64,000 nt of DNA, from positions 1 to 64,000 of the forward strand of contig JAUYRZ010000038.1 in the NCBI GenBank assembly GCA_030695565.1. Direction: 5' to 3'. Positions 7,481 through 16,091 of the stretch are shown here, in pieces. The DNA comes from Archangium sp. GTDB taxonomy: Bacteria; Myxococcota; Myxococcia; Myxococcales; Myxococcaceae. Below the pieces are notes generated by a model, which made no database searches, was not told where the DNA came from, and worked only from the letters and a program-made list of their open reading frames with translations. Position 1 is the first letter of the stretch. Each line of letters begins with the position of its first letter. A program made the translations under genes and the position numbers.

Positions 7481-9034
7481 ATGTCTGAAGAGACTTTCAT
7501 GAGGGCGCCGGCCACCGAAAAGCCGCGCAAGACCGTCTACACCGAGGCGATGGAGATCTTCGATCGCGCCGCAGACGCGATGAACCTCGACAGCCGCGTG
7601 AGGCTCGAACTCGAAGAGCCCGACTACGAACACATCTTTCACGTCACCACCAAGCTGAAGGACCGCCTGGTGCCCGTCTCGGCCGACGAAGCGAAGACCT
7701 TCACCGACCTGAGCGTCACCAAGGTGCGCGACGGTCACGGCCTCGAGCGTCTCTTCGACGGCAAGATCATCTTGAATGGCAAGGCGCTGCTCGGCTCTGA
7801 CGTGCACATCAAGGGCGGCCACCTGCGCCTCGAAGACGGGCAGGTCTACAAGCTCGTTCCGGGCGACACCAGGCGCTTCAAGGCGTACCGCGTGCAGCAC
7901 AACCAGGCGCGTGGGCCCTACAAGGGCGGCATTCGGTACCACCGTGACGTGTCGCTCGACTTGTTCAAGGCGCTCGCGGCCGAGATGACCTGGAAGACGG
8001 CCATCGCCGACGTGCCCTTCGGCGGCGGCAAGGGCGGCATCCAGCTCGATCCGCGCCAGTACGGCAAGGAAGAGCTCCAGACCATCTCGCTGCGCTTCAT
8101 GTACAAGTTGAAGCAGCTGGTCGGCCCGAACATCGACATCCCGGCGCCTGACGTCGGTACGAACTCCGAGATCATGGCGCTCTTCCTGCGCCAGTTCTCC
8201 GACGGCGAGCGCGAGCGGCACAACCAGCGCGGCGTGATCACCGGCAAAGACGTGCGCATCGGCGGCTCCGAAGGCCGCACCAAGGCCACCGGCCAGGGCG
8301 TCGCGTACACCATCGAAGATTACTTCGCCGAGAAGAACGAGACGCTCAAGGGCAAGACCTTCATCGTGCAGGGCTTCGGCAACGTGGGCAGCTGGGGCTC
8401 GCTGATTCTCCAGAACATGGGCGCCAGGCTCGTCGCGGTGAACGACGCCGACGGCACCATCATGAACATGAACGGCATCGATGCCGGCGAGCTCATGAAG
8501 TACACCAACGAGAACCCCAAGAACCTCAAGCGCTCGGTGCTCGGGTTCCCCGGGGCGCAGGTCATCTCGAAGGCCGACTTCTGGGAAGTGCCGGCCGACA
8601 TCGCGCTGCCTGCCGCGCTGGGTGGTGAGATCACCGCCGAGATCGCCGAGAAGATGAAGGTCAAGCTCATCGCCGAAGGCGCCAACGGCCCCACGACGCC
8701 CGACGCCGATCGCGTGCTCGAGCGCCGGAAGATCGACATCATCCCGGACATCATCTGCAACGCCGGCGGTGTGACGGTCTCGTATTACGAGTGGATCCAG
8801 AACAAGCGCATGGAGACGTGGACGGAGAAAGACGTCGACGCCAAGCTCGAGTTCGCGCTCAAGAAGAACTACCGCATCATCCGTGACATCGCGCGCAACA
8901 CCCCGCGGCGCACGGACATGCACGACAGCCGCAACTACACCATCGGCAAGGTCGTCGACACGCGCTGCGCGGCGATGATCCTGGCGCTCAAGCGCATCGA
9001 GGCGCACTACATGCTGGAAGGTTTCTCGCAGTAA
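7481..9034 (+). CDS. Glutamate (Glu/Leu/Phe/Val) dehydrogenase with N-terminal insert
   Basis: 517 residues from ATG 7481, which has AAGAGGA 6 bases upstream; the frame is open 28 codons further without conservation. It carries the family hallmarks: QHNQARGPYKGGIRYH (substrate Lys at 148), TWKTAIADVPFGGGKGGI, PAPDVGTNSEIM and the Rossmann motif GFGNVGSWG. It interconverts glutamate and 2-oxoglutarate, linking nitrogen assimilation to the TCA cycle. Usual hexameric enzymes are about 410-450 residues. Here residues about 75-130 (with LFDGKIILNGKALLGSDVHI) look like an extra block before the first conserved motif. Cofactor preference cannot be read with confidence. Confidence 0.9.
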   Translation: MSEETFMRAPATEKPRKTVYTEAMEIFDRAADAMNLDSRVRLELEEPDYEHIFHVTTKLKDRLVPVSADEAKTFTDLSVTKVRDGHGLERLFDGKIILNGKALLGSDVHIKGGHLRLEDGQVYKLVPGDTRRFKAYRVQHNQARGPYKGGIRYHRDVSLDLFKALAAEMTWKTAIADVPFGGGKGGIQLDPRQYGKEELQTISLRFMYKLKQLVGPNIDIPAPDVGTNSEIMALFLRQFSDGERERHNQRGVITGKDVRIGGSEGRTKATGQGVAYTIEDYFAEKNETLKGKTFIVQGFGNVGSWGSLILQNMGARLVAVNDADGTIMNMNGIDAGELMKYTNENPKNLKRSVLGFPGAQVISKADFWEVPADIALPAALGGEITAEIAEKMKVKLIAEGANGPTTPDADRVLERRKIDIIPDIICNAGGVTVSYYEWIQNKRMETWTEKDVDAKLEFALKKNYRIIRDIARNTPRRTDMHDSRNYTIGKVVDTRCAAMILALKRIEAHYMLEGFSQ

Positions 9035-9059
9035 TTCGCGAAGCAGCTCACGCCTTCAG

Positions 9060-9092
9060 CGGCCCGTCGACTCGAGTGGAGTCGGCGGGCCG
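9060..9092. terminator. Hairpin terminator between convergent genes, TCGTC type
   Basis: CGGCCCGTCGACTC (9060-9073) pairs with GAGTCGGCGGGCCG (9079-9092) as a 14-bp stem with one T-G wobble and a 5-base loop, followed by TCGTCGTTT. It sits 25 bases after the glutamate dehydrogenase stop and just before the end of the convergent HPF-like gene. Confidence 0.8.
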
Positions 9093-9100
9093 TCGTCGTT

Positions 9101-9436
9101 TCAGCCGTGTTTGTCGGTCGCGCGGCGGTCGTTTGCCTTGTCCAGCGTGCTCTCGACCGAGCGGCGAAGCTTGTCGGCCGCGCCGTCGATCGCCTCGGTC
9201 AGGCTCGAGGCGTGCTGGGTGACGGCGCTGGGCGGCCGCCCTTCGATGCGCGCCTCCATCATGCAGCGCTTGTCGTCGTCGGTCTGCTTGTTGCCGCTCT
9301 CGTCGCCGAGGTGCACCTCGACCCGGCTGATGCGCTCGGCCACGTGGCCCAACGCTCCGTTGACCGCGGTCTCCACTTCTTCCCGCAACTTCGCATCGGC
9401 CCGCACGCGACTGTCGGTGTTGATCTGGATGAGCAT
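9101..9436 (-). CDS. HPF/RaiA-like ribosome-associated protein
   Basis: 111 residues, the length of short hibernation-promoting factors. It follows the beta-alpha pattern of the family: an opening strand (MLIQINTDSRV), a helix with ETAVNGALGHVAERI, a strand RVEVHLGDES, then a long C-terminal helix (LTEAIDGAADKLRRSVES). Family members bind the 30S subunit near the mRNA channel in stationary phase. Identity to classical HPF seems low by eye, and the acidic DESGNKQTDDDKR loop is unusual, so ribosome binding is inferred. It appears monocistronic. Confidence 0.75.
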   Translation of the reverse strand: MLIQINTDSRVRADAKLREEVETAVNGALGHVAERISRVEVHLGDESGNKQTDDDKRCMMEARIEGRPPSAVTQHASSLTEAIDGAADKLRRSVESTLDKANDRRATDKHG

Positions 9437-9571
9437 GACTGTCTTTTAACGGCGACGCCCCGTGTTGACCGGGTTGTTCTTCCCGCTCGTCCCAGCCAGG
9501 GCTGACGATGCCGACCCGGGCCTCAGATCGCCCCAGGCAGCGGCTGGCCTTGGACAGCCCCGCAAGACAAA

Positions 9572-9604
9572 CGGCCCGTCGACTCGAAAGGAGCCGGCGG
9601 ACCG
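9572..9604. terminator. Second, diverged copy of the TCGTC-type hairpin
   Basis: CGGCCCGTCGACTC (9572-9585) faces GAGCCGGCGGACCG (9591-9604) over a GAAAG loop, then TCGTCAGTT. The left arm is identical to the one at 9060; the right arm has two changes. It lies just past the end of the Ala/Pro-rich gene (stop at 9630), so it could terminate that minus-strand transcript. The rest of the gap at 9437-9629 shows nothing. Confidence 0.6.
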
Positions 9605-9629
9605 TCGTCAGTTCAGCGCGTGCTGAAAA

Positions 9630-10418
9630 TTACTTCTTGGGCGCGGGCGCCGGAGCGGGCGCAGGGGCTGCGGGCGCAGGAGCCGGAGCGGCCTTTCCCG
9701 GAGGAGGCGGCGGCGCCCTGGTGCCCGACGGAGCCGGCGCAGGAGCCGCGACCGGAGCCGGAGCCGGAGCCGCGGACGGCGCGCCCACGTCACCCCAACC
9801 CGCTTCGGTCATCGTCTTCGCCTTCCACGCGCCGGCGACCTTCACCAGGGTCATGGCGTTGCGGCCCTTCACCTTGGTCTTGCCCGTGGTCATGTCGAAG
9901 TCGTCGACCACGTTCGCCAGCGAGTCGGACAGCACCGCGATGGTGAGCTTGTGCTTCATGGTCGTGCCGCCCGGCATGTTCTCCCACATGGGCTTCATCA
10001 TCGCGACGTAGGCCTCCTTGCTGGTGGCCTCACCGCTGGGCACGCCCGACAGGTTGTCGGTGAGCATGAAGACGGGGAAATCGGTGCGGGCGATCAGGGC
10101 GTCCCAATCCTTCCTGGCCTCGAGCGCGTCGCCTTCTTTGTACCAGGCCTCGATCTCCTTCTTGGTCTTGGCCTCGTTGGTGGGCTTGCGGGCGCCAGGG
10201 CCCATCTTGCTCATGTCCATCGCGGCAGGCGCGGGTGCGGGCGCAGCAGCGGCGGCCGGTGCAGGAGCGGGAGCGGCGGCCGGAGCCGGCGCGGGTGCAG
10301 CAGCGGGAGCAGGCGCGGGAGCTGCCTTCGGCGCGGGAGCAGAACCCTTGGGCGCCGGGGCCTGCGCGAAGACGGACAACGAGGTGACGACGGCAACGGC
10401 AATGGTGAGACGTTTCAT
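9630..10418 (-). CDS. Secreted NTF2/SnoaL-like domain flanked by Ala-Pro repeats
   Basis: 262 residues from ATG 10418, which opens a signal peptide (MKRLTIAVAVVTSLSVFAQ). The frame runs further upstream without sense. Residues about 20-66 and 205-262 are nearly pure Ala-Pro repeats with Lys. Between them is a compact domain of about 125 residues (EIEAWYKEGDALEARKDWDALI... DFDMTTGKTKVKGRNAMTLVK) with the look of a DUF4440/NTF2-like fold. Such domains bind small ligands or act as isomerase-like enzymes; no active site can be assigned. The Ala-Pro arms suggest rigid linkers in the periplasm or cell envelope. Confidence 0.6.
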   Translation of the reverse strand: MKRLTIAVAVVTSLSVFAQAPAPKGSAPAPKAAPAPAPAAAPAPAPAAAPAPAPAAAAAPAPAPAAMDMSKMGPGARKPTNEAKTKKEIEAWYKEGDALEARKDWDALIARTDFPVFMLTDNLSGVPSGEATSKEAYVAMMKPMWENMPGGTTMKHKLTIAVLSDSLANVVDDFDMTTGKTKVKGRNAMTLVKVAGAWKAKTMTEAGWGDVGAPSAAPAPAPVAAPAPAPSGTRAPPPPPGKAAPAPAPAAPAPAPAPAPKK

Positions 10419-10497
10419 GTTCAGAAACCCCCGAGAGAGTGGAAACAGCAGGGCACCCTTACCCCACCTCTCCGGAGGTCTTCGTCTCAAATTGGCT

Positions 10498-10842
10498 TCA
10501 GTGCAGCACGCGTTCACGATCGACGAGCAGAAGGGGTTGGTCCTCGCGCGTCTCGTAGGCGATGATCCGCAGGCCCGCGCCGCGGGTGCCGGTCGTTTCT
10601 TCCCCGTCGCCGTAATTGAGCGCCACCTGGTACCGCACCTCACACAACGCCGTCATCTCGGTGCCGTCTTCGGAGCTGAAGGTCACCTTGATGCGACCCC
10701 CCAGCGGCAACGAGTCACGGGTTTCTACGAAAAGCCCCTGCGTACTGATGTTTCTGGCGATCCCTCTCGTCATGCCGTCTGCAGTGCTGAGGTAGACGGT
10801 GAAGACTTTGTCGAAACGCAGATTCTGGCGACGTTCACTCAA
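10498..10842 (-). CDS. PilZ domain protein
   Basis: 114 residues from TTG 10842, chosen because AGGAG lies 7 bases upstream. An ATG at 10896 in the same frame would add 18 residues and overlap the divergent promoter region. It has a PilZ domain with the basic motif ERRQNLRF and the second motif N-I-S-T-Q-G-L-F. PilZ domains bind cyclic di-GMP and control motility, polysaccharide or transcription. The first motif reads R-R-x-x-x-R, adequate for binding. It is a single-domain protein with no effector attached. Confidence 0.82.
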   Translation of the reverse strand: MSERRQNLRFDKVFTVYLSTADGMTRGIARNISTQGLFVETRDSLPLGGRIKVTFSSEDGTEMTALCEVRYQVALNYGDGEETTGTRGAGLRIIAYETREDQPLLLVDRERVLH

Positions 10843-10946
10843 TGCGACGCTCCTGTTGGGTGCGGAACTGTCGCGAAGCCTACAGAGTGGGCACATGTGG
10901 GCAAATTAACTACTCAATGCGACATCCGCTTACGCAGAGGAACTCA

Positions 10947-11561
10947 ATGAAATCGATGGCCGTGATGTTGACGCTGGTCCCTTTTGTGGCGTTTGCCGAC
11001 GCTGATCAGCGGTTCGCGAAGTTGCGCGATCAGGCTGAAGCGATGGGCGCGGTGAGCGCGTTCGTCGAGAAGTACGCTGGCGACTGCGCCTCGAAGATGC
11101 TCGGCGGCGGCGAGTGCGAGAAGAACGCAGAGATCTTCCGGCAGGGGGCGACGGGCAAGAAGTACTACATGATCATCACCGAGGAGACCTCGGGGGTGCT
11201 GCAGATGGGCGAGGTGAAGGTGCGCGACGGAAACTTCGTGCTCAACCTGGTGCCCTTCTTCGCGGCGTCGGGTTCGGCGATCACCCACGGCGCGCCGACC
11301 AAGACCGATGAAGGCGGCAACCCGGTGATGCCCTTCATCCGCATCGAGAGCCAGATGCCCGAGGGGTGGAACCCCGCGATGATGGCGCGGCAGGTCTCTT
11401 CGCAGGCGCTGCGGCTGCAGATCGTGTTCACCCCTCAAGGCGTGTGGACGCTCCCCAAGAAGGGCGGCGGCACCATGAAGGGCGTGAAGGCGCGCTTCGA
11501 TGCGGTGCTGGTGACCGTGGGCCGCAGTGGTGATCAGGTCGGGCTGTGGCTGGCCAAGTGA
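10947..11561 (+). CDS. Secreted protein of unknown function
   Basis: 204 residues from ATG 10947, with AGAGGAA upstream. A signal peptide (MKSMAVMLTLVPFVAFA) ends near residue 17. The mature part has two Cys near residues 52 and 61 (DCASKMLGGGEC) that could form a disulfide, and mixed beta strands after residue 70. I do not recognise a family. The stop overlaps the following DUF1801 gene, so the two are probably co-transcribed. Confidence 0.6.
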   Translation: MKSMAVMLTLVPFVAFADADQRFAKLRDQAEAMGAVSAFVEKYAGDCASKMLGGGECEKNAEIFRQGATGKKYYMIITEETSGVLQMGEVKVRDGNFVLNLVPFFAASGSAITHGAPTKTDEGGNPVMPFIRIESQMPEGWNPAMMARQVSSQALRLQIVFTPQGVWTLPKKGGGTMKGVKARFDAVLVTVGRSGDQVGLWLAK

Positions 11562-11932
11562 AGGGCGAGGTCTCGAAGGTCATCGATCAGCACATCGCCG
11601 AGCTGGGTGGCTGGCGCGGCGAGCTGCTCGCGCACATGCGGGCGCTCATCCTCGCGGCCGATCCGAAGATGATCGAGGAGTGGAAGTGGGGCATTCCCGT
11701 GTGGTCGCACGATGGGATCGTCTGCACCGGCGAGTCGTACAAGAAGGCGGTGAAGCTCACCTTCGCCAAGGGCGCGCACGTGGAAGATCCGTCAGGGCTC
11801 TTTAATTCGAGTCTGGAGGGCAAGATGCGCCGGGCGATCGATCTGCCCGAGGGCTCGAAGATCAACGCGGCGGCTTTCAAGAAGCTGGTGAAGGCCGCGG
11901 TCGCGTTGAATCAGTCCACGAAGAAGAAATAG
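11546..11932 (+). CDS. DUF1801 family protein (YdhG-like)
   Basis: 128 residues from GTG 11546; GTG 11558, which overlaps the upstream TGA, is an equally good start. It shows the DUF1801 pattern: helical LLAHMRALILAADPKMIEEWKWGIPVW, then strands with CTGESYKKAVKLTFAKGA, and a C-terminal helix with a Lys-rich tail (STKKK). Members are small, often stress-associated proteins with a YjbR/frataxin-like fold. Their biochemical role is not established. Confidence 0.8.
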   Translation: MAGQVKGEVSKVIDQHIAELGGWRGELLAHMRALILAADPKMIEEWKWGIPVWSHDGIVCTGESYKKAVKLTFAKGAHVEDPSGLFNSSLEGKMRRAIDLPEGSKINAAAFKKLVKAAVALNQSTKKK

Positions 11933-11941
11933 GATCTCAGT

Positions 11942-13324
11942 TCAGGTTCGGGGCCGCACAGCCAGATACCGCAGCGACTGGCCACGCCGGATCTTCAGCA
12001 GCACCGCCTCGTTGGGCTCGGTCTCTGCGAACGCGGCGTCGAAGTCTTTCAAGTTCCCCACGGCCTCGCGGTTGACCTCGACGATCACATCACCGGTGGC
12101 CAGCCCTGCCATCTCTGACGGCCCGCCCGGTACGATCGCTTCGATGCGCAGCCCGGGCTCCATGCCCAGCGAGGCGGCCGCGTTCGGGTCGAGCGGCTTG
12201 AGGGCGATGCCCAAGGCGTCGATGCGGCCCCCCGAGTTCATGGTCTTGAGCGCCTCCACCGAGGGCCGCTGCGCGAGCGTGGCAGTGAACTCGAAAGCCC
12301 TCCCACCGCGGGTGATCTCCACCTTCACCGGAGTGCCCGGCTGCAGCAGGGCCACCCGCCGGAGGATCTGCTGATAGCGCTGCACGGGTTTGCCACCGAT
12401 GCGCACCACACGATCGCCCGGCTTGAGGCCGGCCTTCTCCGCGGGGCTGTTGGCGAACACGTCGACCACCACCGGAGCGCGCGCCGCGCCCTCACCCACT
12501 TCTTGAACGTTGAGGCCCAGCCAGCCGCGTTCGGGCCGCCCGTTGTCGAGCAGGTTGGGCAGCAGGTCTTTGACGAAGTTGATCGGCACCGCGTAGCCGA
12601 TGCCGAAACCGCGGCTGTCGATGGCCGTGGTCACGCCCACCACGTCGCCCTGCATGTCGAACAACGGCCCTCCGGAGTTCCCCGGATTGATGAGCGCGTT
12701 GGTCTGGATGAAGTCGTCGAACACGCCCACGCCGATCACCCGCTCGCGCGCGCTGATGAGGCCGTGCGTGACGGACATGTCGAGCCCGAAAGGATTGCCG
12801 ATGGCCACCACCCAGTCGCCGATCTCGAGCTGATCGGAGTCGCCCAGGTTGACGGTGGGGAGCTCCTTCGCGTCGGGCAGCCGGAGCAACGCGAGATCGG
12901 TCGCGGGATCACGCCCCACCACCACCGCCTCGAACTCACGGCCATCGGCCAGGCGCACCTGAATGCGCTGCGCGCGCTCGACCACGTGGTTGTTGGTGAC
13001 CACCAGCCCATCGGGGTTGATCACGAAGCCCGAGCCCAACGAACGTTTGGTGTCTTCGTTGCGGGTGGCGATGTTCACCACGCCGGGCCGCACCGCCTTC
13101 ACCAGGGGCGCCAGCGACGTGGGCGGTACGAAGCCCGGCAGCTGCGGCGCGGTGGGGGCACGTTCCCGCCACAGCTGGCCCGCGGGGCCGACCGAAGCCG
13201 GGGGCACCGTCTTGAGCGAGCCCCTCTGGGTGGAGACCTTGTTGTGCACCCACTCCTCGACGGTCTGCGCCGAGGCAGGGAGGGCGACCAGCACCGCGAG
13301 CAGGATCAGGCGCACGGCGGGCAT
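11942..13324 (-). CDS. DegP/HtrA-type periplasmic serine protease
   Basis: 460 residues with a signal peptide (cleavage after ALPASAQ). The trypsin-like domain has the catalytic triad H113 (NNHVVERA), D143 (ATDLALL) and S217 (NPGNSGGPL). Two PDZ domains follow at about residues 265-355 and 370-455, with GWLGL and PAEKAGLKPGDRV. It degrades or refolds misfolded envelope proteins. It lies 13 bases after grpE, so two protein-quality genes are adjacent; no heat-shock promoter is evident in the short gap. Confidence 0.93.
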   Translation of the reverse strand: MPAVRLILLAVLVALPASAQTVEEWVHNKVSTQRGSLKTVPPASVGPAGQLWRERAPTAPQLPGFVPPTSLAPLVKAVRPGVVNIATRNEDTKRSLGSGFVINPDGLVVTNNHVVERAQRIQVRLADGREFEAVVVGRDPATDLALLRLPDAKELPTVNLGDSDQLEIGDWVVAIGNPFGLDMSVTHGLISARERVIGVGVFDDFIQTNALINPGNSGGPLFDMQGDVVGVTTAIDSRGFGIGYAVPINFVKDLLPNLLDNGRPERGWLGLNVQEVGEGAARAPVVVDVFANSPAEKAGLKPGDRVVRIGGKPVQRYQQILRRVALLQPGTPVKVEITRGGRAFEFTATLAQRPSVEALKTMNSGGRIDALGIALKPLDPNAAASLGMEPGLRIEAIVPGGPSEMAGLATGDVIVEVNREAVGNLKDFDAAFAETEPNEAVLLKIRRGQSLRYLAVRPRT

Positions 13325-13337
13325 CGTAGCCGCAGGC

Positions 13338-13877
13338 TCAGGCAGAGGCGGCCTTCACGTACTTGGCGACCTTCACCACACCCGGTCGAATGACGCGGCC
13401 ATTGAGCTGGTAGGCGGCCTTGAGCACCAACACGACCTTGTTGTCGTCGTCGGGGTTCGGGGTGATCTCCATGTCGGTCGCTTCGGCGAGGTTGGGATCG
13501 TACTGGCGCCCCGAGAGCTCGACGCGCTCGATGCCCAGGCCCTCGGCCTGCTTCAGAATGCTCTCCCGGATCAGCTTGACCCCGCGCGCCAGCGGAGAGT
13601 CATCCGCCGACTGCAGCGACAGATCGAGCTGATCGATCACCTCGAGCAAGGTGACGGCGATCTTGCCCTTCTCCACGTCGACCATGCGCTCGCGTTCACG
13701 GGTCAGGCGCTCCTTGAACTCGGCCCGATCGCGTTCACCGGCCTGCACGGCGTGGGCGAGCTCGTTGACGCGCTTCCGGGCGGCCTCCAGCTGCTGAGTC
13801 AACTGCTGCACTTGGGGATCGAGGGGCGGCTGCTGATCGGCGGGTTCGACGTCGGGGGCGGTTTCCGGCTGGTTCAT
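13338..13877 (-). CDS. grpE: GrpE nucleotide exchange factor
   Basis: 179 residues. A coiled-coil N-terminus (QQLTQQLEAARKRVNELAHA) leads into the family core with RERERMVDVEKGKIAVTLLEVIDQLDLSL. The beta-domain at the C-terminus contains GRVIRPGVVKVAKYV, the GrpE end signature. GrpE drives ADP release from DnaK. No dnaK or dnaJ gene lies beside it here; folC is upstream, 33 bases away. Confidence 0.9.
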   Translation of the reverse strand: MNQPETAPDVEPADQQPPLDPQVQQLTQQLEAARKRVNELAHAVQAGERDRAEFKERLTRERERMVDVEKGKIAVTLLEVIDQLDLSLQSADDSPLARGVKLIRESILKQAEGLGIERVELSGRQYDPNLAEATDMEITPNPDDDNKVVLVLKAAYQLNGRVIRPGVVKVAKYVKAASA

Positions 13878-13910
13878 GGCGCGCCCAAAGTAACCGGGGG
13901 CACCCTGCTG

Positions 13911-15164
13911 TCAACGGGGCAGACCGAGGAGGACACGACGTAAGTGCCCGACGAGCAACAGAGATCCCGCAACCACGACCAACCCGTCTTGCGGGGCAGC
14001 GGCGCGCGCGGCGTGCAACGCCGCTTCTGCATCGGGGTACGACGCCACCCGGGGGTTCAACGCCTTCGCCAGCGCTTCGTAGGTCTGCGGAGCCTTCGAG
14101 CGGGGGCTGGGCACCGGGGTCAGGTACAGCGCGTCGACCCGGGGAAAGAGCGCCCGCATCATCGGCTCGAAGTCTTTGTCCGCGAAGACGCCGAAGACGA
14201 GGTGCACGGGGCGACCGGCGTAGTCGCTGACCAACGCCCGGAGCAGGGCCTGGGCACCCGCCGGGTTGTGGGCGCCATCGAGCACCACCAGCGGCGCCCC
14301 GGGGAACTCTTCCAGCCGGCCCGGCCAACGCACCGCGCTCACGCCCGCGCGCAGCTCGCGGGGGCTCAAGGGGAACGTGGTGAGCGCCTCGAGGCATGCA
14401 AGCGCCACCGCGAGGTTCTGCAGCTGATGCGGGCCCTTGAGCGGGAGCACGAACTCGGTCTCTTCGGTGGTCTTCGAGGAGAACATCACCTTGCCGCCGA
14501 CGCACTGCTTCACCTCGAAGTCGCGCCCTTCCAGCACCAGCCGCTCGCCCGCCGCGTGCTCCAGCACGGCCAGCGCTTCGGGGTGTTGCCGGCTGGAGAT
14601 CAGCGGCACCTGCGGCTTCCCGATGCCCGCCTTTTCTGAGGCGATCGCGGTGAGCGTGTGGCCGAGGTACTCCTGGTGATCGAAGTCGATGGGCGTGATG
14701 CAGGTCACCGCCGGCACGCACGCGGTGGTGGCGTCGAGGCGCCCGCCCAGGCCGGTCTCCAACACCGCGATCTCCACCTTCTCCTGCGCGAAGTGCCAGA
14801 AGGCCACCACGGTGCCGAACTCGAAGTAGGTCAGATCGTGCTGCGCACCGAGCACCTCGACCACCTCGGCGATGCGGCGGCCGAAGGTCTCGTCGTCGAT
14901 CTCCACCCCGTCGATCTGAATGCGCTCGTTGGGGCGAATCAGGTGCGGCGAGGTGTAGAGGCCCGTGTGGTACCGCGTGCCCAGGCACGACGCAGCGATG
15001 GCGCAGGTCGAGCCCTTGCCGTTGGTGCCCGCCACGTGGAGCGCGGGGAACCGCTGCTCCGGATTGCCGAGGCGATCGAGCGCGAGCCGCACCCGATCGA
15101 GCCCCATCTTGATGTTCGACGGCGAGAGGCCCGCGAAGTGGGCGAGCCCTTGCGCGGGCGTCAC
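13911..15164 (-). CDS. folC: Folylpolyglutamate/dihydrofolate synthase
   Basis: 417 residues from GTG 15164, which overlaps the accD stop (GTGA). It is a Mur-ligase-like enzyme with the ATP loop VAGTNGKGSTCAIAA near residue 45, the SPHLIRPNERIQIDG motif, and the C-terminal domain with VLDGAHNPAGAQALLRAL. It adds glutamate to folates and probably makes dihydrofolate from dihydropteroate. accD-folC adjacency is common in bacteria and supports the call. Confidence 0.93.
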   Translation of the reverse strand: MTPAQGLAHFAGLSPSNIKMGLDRVRLALDRLGNPEQRFPALHVAGTNGKGSTCAIAASCLGTRYHTGLYTSPHLIRPNERIQIDGVEIDDETFGRRIAEVVEVLGAQHDLTYFEFGTVVAFWHFAQEKVEIAVLETGLGGRLDATTACVPAVTCITPIDFDHQEYLGHTLTAIASEKAGIGKPQVPLISSRQHPEALAVLEHAAGERLVLEGRDFEVKQCVGGKVMFSSKTTEETEFVLPLKGPHQLQNLAVALACLEALTTFPLSPRELRAGVSAVRWPGRLEEFPGAPLVVLDGAHNPAGAQALLRALVSDYAGRPVHLVFGVFADKDFEPMMRALFPRVDALYLTPVPSPRSKAPQTYEALAKALNPRVASYPDAEAALHAARAAAPQDGLVVVAGSLLLVGHLRRVLLGLPR

Positions 15165-16024
15165 GACGCGAGCAGCCCCAACATCTGAATGAGCTTGCCG
15201 CGCATGTCTTTGCGCTGAACGATCGCGTCGAGCATGCCGTGCTCGAGCAGGAACTCGCTGCGCTGGAACCCTTCGGGCAGCTTCTGGCGAATGGTCTGCT
15301 CGATCACGCGGGCGCCTGCGAAGCCGATGAGGGCGCGGGGCTCGGCGATGATGACGTCACCCAGGAACGAGAACGAAGCGGCCACGCCACCGGTGGTGGG
15401 GTGCAGCAGCACCGAGATGTACGGCTGGCGGATCTCGCGGAAGGCGTTGAGCGCCGCGCAGGTCTTCGCCATCTGCATCAGGGAGAGAATGCCTTCCTGC
15501 ATGCGCGCGCCGCCTGAAGCGGAGAACACGATCGCGGGGCACTTGAGCTCGATCGCACGCTCGAAGACGCGGGTGACCTTCTCACCCACCACGCTGCCCA
15601 TCGAGCCGCCCATGTAGTCGAAGTTGAAGCAGCCCAGGCTGACGCGGCGGCCGTCGAAGGTGCCCACGCCGGCGATGAACGCGTCCTTCTCGCCCAGCGC
15701 CTTCATGGTCGACTTGATCCGGTCCTTGTATTTCTTGGAGTCGGAGAACTGCAGCGGGTCCATCGACTCGAGGTCGGCGTCGAACTCCTCGAACGAATCG
15801 GGATCGCAGAGGCTGTTGATGCGCACGCGGGCGGGCAGCGCCATGTGGTGGCCGCAGCTGGGGCACACGTTGAGCGCCTTGGTGAGCTCTTCGGCGAGCA
15901 TGATGTCGCCGCACTCGTCGCACTTCTCCCAGATGCCCTCCATGCGGGAGGAGTTCGCCGAAGCTTCAGCGGGACCGGGGGCGGCGATCTTCGGCTTCTT
16001 CTGGAACCAAGCCTGACCTGACAT
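15161..16024 (-). CDS. accD: Acetyl-CoA carboxylase carboxyltransferase subunit beta
   Basis: 287 residues from ATG 16024; the open frame continues upstream through the intergenic repeat, which is not coding. A C4 zinc ribbon (WEKCDECGDIML ... CPSCGHHM) sits near residues 30-55. It is followed by the carboxyltransferase core with VGEKVTRVFERAIELKCPAI and FSASGGARMQEGILSLMQM. With AccA it transfers carboxyl from biotin to acetyl-CoA for fatty acid synthesis. accA is not in the window. Confidence 0.93.
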   Translation of the reverse strand: MSGQAWFQKKPKIAAPGPAEASANSSRMEGIWEKCDECGDIMLAEELTKALNVCPSCGHHMALPARVRINSLCDPDSFEEFDADLESMDPLQFSDSKKYKDRIKSTMKALGEKDAFIAGVGTFDGRRVSLGCFNFDYMGGSMGSVVGEKVTRVFERAIELKCPAIVFSASGGARMQEGILSLMQMAKTCAALNAFREIRQPYISVLLHPTTGGVAASFSFLGDVIIAEPRALIGFAGARVIEQTIRQKLPEGFQRSEFLLEHGMLDAIVQRKDMRGKLIQMLGLLAS

Positions 16025-16068
16025 GCCGTTGGCTCTACCGGCTCGACCGGCACACCTCAACACGAATC

Positions 16069-16090
16069 CCCTCTCCCTTTTGGGAGAGGG
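16069..16090. repeat. Perfect copy of the CCCTCTCCC palindromic repeat
   Basis: CCCTCTCCC (16069-16077), TTTT loop, GGGAGAGGG (16082-16090), followed by TTCAGGGTGAGGGCGG. The tail of the repeat supplies the stop codon and last residues of the gene ending at 16092. It lies between that gene and accD in one minus-strand run. Confidence 0.75.
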
Positions 16091-16091
16091 T

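Noticed and set aside
7478-9007. 509-codon minus-strand open frame opposite glutamate dehydrogenase
   Set aside because: Antisense shadow; the plus strand carries all catalytic motifs.
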